Below, one piece after another: positions 13,470 through 16,235 of a DNA stretch of 16,235 nt. Source of the DNA: Bacteroidales bacterium (GTDB taxonomy: Bacteria; Bacteroidota; Bacteroidia; Bacteroidales; BM520); the NCBI GenBank assembly GCA_028701815.1, contig JAQVPY010000027.1, forward strand, positions 1 to 16,235, in the 5' to 3' direction. How positions within the stretch are numbered: the first letter of the stretch is position 1; each line of letters opens with the position of its first letter. The notes under the pieces were generated by a model. It made no database searches. It had not been told where the DNA came from and was given only the letters and a program-made list of their open reading frames with translations. The translations under genes and the position numbers were made by a program.

Positions 13470-13961
13470 TTACAAAGATAAAGGAAAAGTGAATATCAAA
13501 CAATCATCGCCCTTGGCAAAATAATCTTTCAAACGCGCCTCTTCAATAAAGCCACAAGCCTTATAGAACATTTGCGTAGGTTTATATTGCTCCCTGCCGG
13601 CAGTCTGAAGGACGACTTTAAGCCCTTTAAGAGCAGCAATTTCATTCAAGGCCTCATCAATTAAATGGCGACCGATACCATGTCCCTGACAGGTACGATC
13701 TACACACAACCAATAAAATTCATAAGTAGAGACAGTACATGGGACCCGCGCATAACAGATATAGCCCACCACCCTGGCACACTCTTCCGCAATAATAATC
13801 CTGTAATTTTCGACATTGTTACCCCCTGAAATTACAGTCTCTACCAATTCAATAGCGACATCAATTTCATCGGCAGAATCATCAAAAAAATGAGTCTCTT
13901 TCAACATTTTTCTAATCAGAGGGATATCCTGTTCTGCAACCTCTTTACGAAATGAAAGCAT
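13470..13961 (-). CDS. GNAT-family N-acetyltransferase
   Basis: This protein of about 163 residues has the GNAT fold. The acetyl-CoA pyrophosphate loop is Q92-GHGIG in VDRTCQGHGIGRHLI, preceded by strand EFYWLCV, and followed by LKVVLQTA and FYKACGFIEEARLKDY, the usual C-terminal strand-helix-strand region. The acceptor is unknown. I chose the start MLSFRKEV at 13961 because the fold begins there; a start at 13988 (nine residues longer) is also open. With the chosen start the gene overlaps the upstream ATP-grasp gene by 17 nt, implying translational coupling and a shared pathway. GNAT enzymes often accompany ATP-grasp amidoligases in gene neighbourhoods described from comparative genomics, where they may cap an amine. 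An acetyltransferase acting on a product of the two ligases is my inference. Confidence 0.85.
   Translation of the reverse strand: MLSFRKEVAEQDIPLIRKMLKETHFFDDSADEIDVAIELVETVISGGNNVENYRIIIAEECARVVGYICYARVPCTVSTYEFYWLCVDRTCQGHGIGRHLIDEALNEIAALKGLKVVLQTAGREQYKPTQMFYKACGFIEEARLKDYFAKGDDCLIFTFPLSL
13473..13480 (-). promoter_or_regulatory. Putative -7 promoter element for exonuclease III inside the GNAT 3' end
   Basis: TATCTTTG on the minus strand matches TAnnTTTG exactly and lies within the last codons of the GNAT gene (Leu-Ser-Leu), 25 nt upstream of the exonuclease start. A TTTG occurs at 13497-13500, 16 nt upstream, a little closer than the usual -33 spacing. Confidence 0.45.
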
Positions 13962-14877
13962 CTTCAATAATTTTATCGAACATCTCATCTAAAGAAAGGC
14001 CGTGACGGATAACCATCGCCACAAATCCCGAGTCGGGTGAAATGCACGGATTAGTATTAATATCTATAACATATAGGTTCTCGTATTTATCCATTCTAAA
14101 ATCGACCCTGGCATAACCTTTGAGTTCTAAATTAATGGCACACATCTTCATCAGCACCTCAAGACGTCTTTTAATTTTATCCTCGAAGTCGAAGGTCCTG
14201 AGACTCTGTTGATAAGACAGGGCGCTTTCGTCCCACTTCGCCTCATACGTCAGGATTTTGTGACCCAGAAACTCCTCCTGAAAATTAATCTCCGCAGAGG
14301 GCAGGATTATATTTCCCAAAAGAGCACAATTGAATTCTCTCCCGTCAACATACTGTTCTGCAATCCATCCGGCACCGGTGTCCTTCTCCTTCTGTCGAAG
14401 AGCCTCTTTCATCTCTTCCGCAGTACTAAAAGAACGGATGCAGTTGTCGTCTAAAAACATCGACGCATGCTCCCCTTTCATCTTTAGTATGTATTCCACA
14501 TCGTGTTTAAAGGCAGATGTCGGAGTTGGTATACTGCTCTGACGCAACAACCTTTTAGCCAAAGCCTTGTCGGAACTTATCAGTTGCGCATACATGGCAT
14601 TTCCGGTAAACGGGATCCTCATACTCTGAAGCATCTGGACAGCAATAACAGACATTGCGCCTTGTCCGCATACAGATTCAACTAAATTAAATACCACGTC
14701 CGGTGAGAAAGATTTTATTTGCCTCATCACATCTCCTATATCCGAAATAAAAGGTATCTGAATGACCTCATGTTTTTTCGCAAGATATTCCTCAGTGAAA
14801 TCGGCTTCCTCTTTGTTGTCTAATTCGTCAATCGAATTATTACAGGATATGTCGTCCCTTAATATCGCTATTTTCAT
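13945..14877 (-). CDS. ATP-grasp ligase, D-Ala-D-Ala-ligase-like, with atypical nucleotide loop
   Basis: The 310-residue protein resembles the D-Ala-D-Ala ligase (Ddl) branch of ATP-grasp enzymes, which join a carboxylate to an amine through an acyl-phosphate. Visible landmarks are VVFNLVES with IPFTGN (N-terminal domain, residues 61-93), SSIPTPTSAF (114-123), the acidic grasp segment WIAEQYVDGREFN (171-183), and the metal site RVDFRMD with VIDINTNPCISPDSGF (257-285). The usual glycine/serine loop after the KP motif is replaced by KMKGEHASMFLDD (132-144). The GGxSxEhEVS start of true Ddl is absent, so D-Ala is an unlikely substrate. It overlaps the upstream ATP-grasp gene by 4 nt and the GNAT gene by 17 nt or more. 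Ligase chemistry is likely; substrates are unknown. Confidence 0.82.
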   Translation of the reverse strand: MKIAILRDDISCNNSIDELDNKEEADFTEEYLAKKHEVIQIPFISDIGDVMRQIKSFSPDVVFNLVESVCGQGAMSVIAVQMLQSMRIPFTGNAMYAQLISSDKALAKRLLRQSSIPTPTSAFKHDVEYILKMKGEHASMFLDDNCIRSFSTAEEMKEALRQKEKDTGAGWIAEQYVDGREFNCALLGNIILPSAEINFQEEFLGHKILTYEAKWDESALSYQQSLRTFDFEDKIKRRLEVLMKMCAINLELKGYARVDFRMDKYENLYVIDINTNPCISPDSGFVAMVIRHGLSLDEMFDKIIEDAFIS

Positions 14878-15839
14878 TTCGAGCGGCTTATTGCACTATC
14901 AACTATTGTATTAATCAGTTTATCATAAGGGAAACCCTTAAGTTTACATAATATGCATAAATCCGAATATGTAGGATTCAATCCGGCCATGGTGTTCAAT
15001 TCCATAAAACAAGGCTCGCCTTTAGCATTACATCTCACGTCCACTCGTCCGGCATCGGAAGCTTTCATAATCTTCCATGCTTTAAGCGCCAGCTTTTCAA
15101 CTTTAGGATCATCTACAATAGAATAAATGATTCTGTCTTCATAAAGTTGCTTATTATCATAGGTATAGGCTGACTTATCGGCATTCCCAACACTTTGGAT
15201 TTCCATTACGCCAATAGCCTTCGCTTCAGCGCCGTTTCCAATAATGCCTACCGTAAATTCACGCCCGGGCAAATATTCTTCCACCATCGCCGCCTGACGA
15301 AACGTCTTAAAGATATATTCGCACTGCGCCAACAAGGCCTCCTTCGATTCTATTTTCGAGAACTTGTTGATGCCCTTACTCGTTCCTTCAGCAATAGGCT
15401 TTACAAATATCGGGAAAGGAATACGTACCCTGCCGACTTCTTTAAGAGTGCTTACAACAGTAAATTCAGCTACCTTCACTCCTTTGGCCTTCATAATCAT
15501 ATTTGTGATACCTTTATCTAAAGCTAAAGCTGTAACTTCAGTCGAAGAAAAAGTAAACGGGATCTGATAGGCATCTAACAAAGCAGGAATCTGAGCCTCC
15601 CGACCTATGCCATACATACCCTCAGCAATATTAAAAACAAGATCCCACCTTTCAGCCTGCTGCAACCTCTCTATTAGTTGCTCCAACGAGCCAATTCTAA
15701 CAACTTCGTGTCCTCCATTTATTAAAGCATTTTCTATTGCATCTATTGTTTCCTCGCAGTCAAATTCTGCCACCCGCTCGGCGGAAAACCCCTTTGCCAG
15801 ATAATATGACTTAAGGTTGTAGGTTAAACCTATTAACAT
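14874..15839 (-). CDS. ATP-grasp ligase, D-Ala-D-Ala-ligase-like
   Basis: The 321-residue protein is a second Ddl-like ATP-grasp enzyme and the first gene of the three-gene unit. The core motifs are clearer than in its partner: LVFNIAEGMYGIGREAQIP (67-85), FPIFVKPIAEGTSKGI (142-157) as the canonical ATP-binding lysine and loop, MVEEYLPGREFTVGI (185-199), and the metal site GRVDVRC with FMELNTMAGLNPTYSDL (264-294). The N-terminus MLIGLTYNLKSYYLAKG lacks the GGxSxE segment that contributes a catalytic Glu in cell-wall Ddl. It is therefore probably not the peptidoglycan enzyme, although many databases label such proteins D-alanine-D-alanine ligase. Its stop overlaps the next start by 4 nt (ATGA), a mark of translational coupling. 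Confidence 0.85.
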   Translation of the reverse strand: MLIGLTYNLKSYYLAKGFSAERVAEFDCEETIDAIENALINGGHEVVRIGSLEQLIERLQQAERWDLVFNIAEGMYGIGREAQIPALLDAYQIPFTFSSTEVTALALDKGITNMIMKAKGVKVAEFTVVSTLKEVGRVRIPFPIFVKPIAEGTSKGINKFSKIESKEALLAQCEYIFKTFRQAAMVEEYLPGREFTVGIIGNGAEAKAIGVMEIQSVGNADKSAYTYDNKQLYEDRIIYSIVDDPKVEKLALKAWKIMKASDAGRVDVRCNAKGEPCFMELNTMAGLNPTYSDLCILCKLKGFPYDKLINTIVDSAISRSK

Positions 15840-16029
15840 TATTATTTAAAAAGATTAGGTTTTTTACTGTTTTTAAAAATTTTACAAATATCTGCAAATT
15901 ATTAAGAATAAAACCGATTATTGAAGAAAATTTTTATGCTTTTTTTTAACAAAAAAAATCACTAAAAAATATCATTGTCATTTCCTGATTTTGGTTGACT
16001 AAAAGTCTTTATTCATAATGATTTATTAG
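15840..16029. other. AT-rich intergenic region upstream of the ATP-grasp unit
   Basis: About 190 bp of strongly A/T-rich sequence with several homopolymer runs, including a T-run and an adjacent A-run around 15939-15958. It should hold the promoter of the ATP-grasp-GNAT unit. No exact TAnnTTTG is found on the minus strand; GATATTTG and AATAATTTG (15886-15902) are near misses. A small inverted repeat GACT-AAA-AGTC lies around 15997-16007. No RNA gene is recognised. Confidence 0.5.
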
Positions 16030-16131
16030 TTATTCCCACCAATGATATTCGACACCGAGAATCTCGAGAGCAGTGTATTTCCATTCCTCCTGGTCAAAAT
16101 TTGGTGTGAATCTTGCTTTTAGGATTCTCAT
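16030..16131 (-). CDS. Small hypothetical ORF, possibly the 3' end of a frameshifted gene
   Basis: The minus strand encodes 33 residues from the ATG at 16131, beginning MRILKARFTPNFDQEEWKY and ending in VEYHWWE. The composition (Trp- and Glu-rich, no stop) looks protein-like. The same frame stays open upstream for another 16 codons without an ATG until a TAG. In another frame, a short ORF from 16210 to 16142 starts MSQTLKQYGVELFHT. One indel near 16180 would join the two into a protein of about 60 residues. I do not recognise the family. It could be a genuine small gene, a decayed gene or chance. Confidence 0.3.
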   Translation of the reverse strand: MRILKARFTPNFDQEEWKYTALEILGVEYHWWE

Positions 16132-16235
16132 TTCTTTTTCTTCATCGTTTCTCCATAAATTGGATGGTATGAAAGAGCTCTACTCCATATTGTTTGAGGG
16201 TCTGGCTCATTTTTTAGCTGAAAGAAAGAGGTCTT

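Noticed and set aside
13945..15839. Vancomycin-resistance type ligases or the housekeeping Ddl
   Set aside because: Neither protein has the GGxSxE N-terminal motif, there is no VanH or VanX neighbour, and two tandem copies with a GNAT are not a Van arrangement.

Overview
The window looks like chromosomal DNA of a member of the Bacteroidetes, probably Bacteroidales. The reasons are four short-leader promoters with the TAnnTTTG -7 element of this phylum, several lipoproteins with short lipoboxes, A-rich leaders without strong Shine-Dalgarno sequences, and the protein families present (YibE/F, DUF2807, a GreA/GreB-like factor starting MSRGFVREGDQEE, a MenA-type prenyltransferase). No rRNA, tRNA, CRISPR array, transposase or phage gene is visible. 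Fifteen complete protein genes, one truncated gene at the left edge and one doubtful small ORF at the right edge are supported. All are on the minus strand except the DUF2807 lipoprotein.

Layout from left to right. (1) Positions 1-301 hold the N-terminal part of a LysR-type regulator. (2) Positions 330-8681 hold six minus-strand genes packed with gaps of -1 to about 30 nt, read in the order alkaline phosphatase, YibE/F membrane protein, GH20 hexosaminidase, YitT membrane protein, zinc-peptidase lipoprotein, MenA prenyltransferase. They probably form one transcription unit that mixes nutrient scavenging in the envelope with menaquinone synthesis. (3) Positions 8771-10422 hold crotonase and 3-hydroxybutyryl-CoA dehydrogenase (order crt-hbd), two consecutive steps of C4 acyl-CoA metabolism, with their own promoter. 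(4) Positions 10536-11725 hold a GreA/GreB-like factor followed by a nitroreductase lipoprotein. (5) Positions 11878-12675 hold the plus-strand DUF2807 beta-helix lipoprotein, divergent from the greA-like gene and convergent with exodeoxyribonuclease III (12683-13447). (6) Positions 13470-15839 hold an overlapping three-gene unit: two non-canonical D-Ala-D-Ala-ligase-like ATP-grasp proteins and a GNAT acetyltransferase. (7) Positions 15840-16235 are an AT-rich upstream region and a possibly frameshifted small ORF.

The most interesting points are the tandem ATP-grasp plus GNAT cassette, whose substrates cannot be named and which could make an unknown peptide-like metabolite; heptanucleotide tandem arrays that begin exactly at the TAG stop codons of hbd and of the nitroreductase gene; and a GC-rich, hairpin-containing segment inserted in frame near the 3' end of menA.
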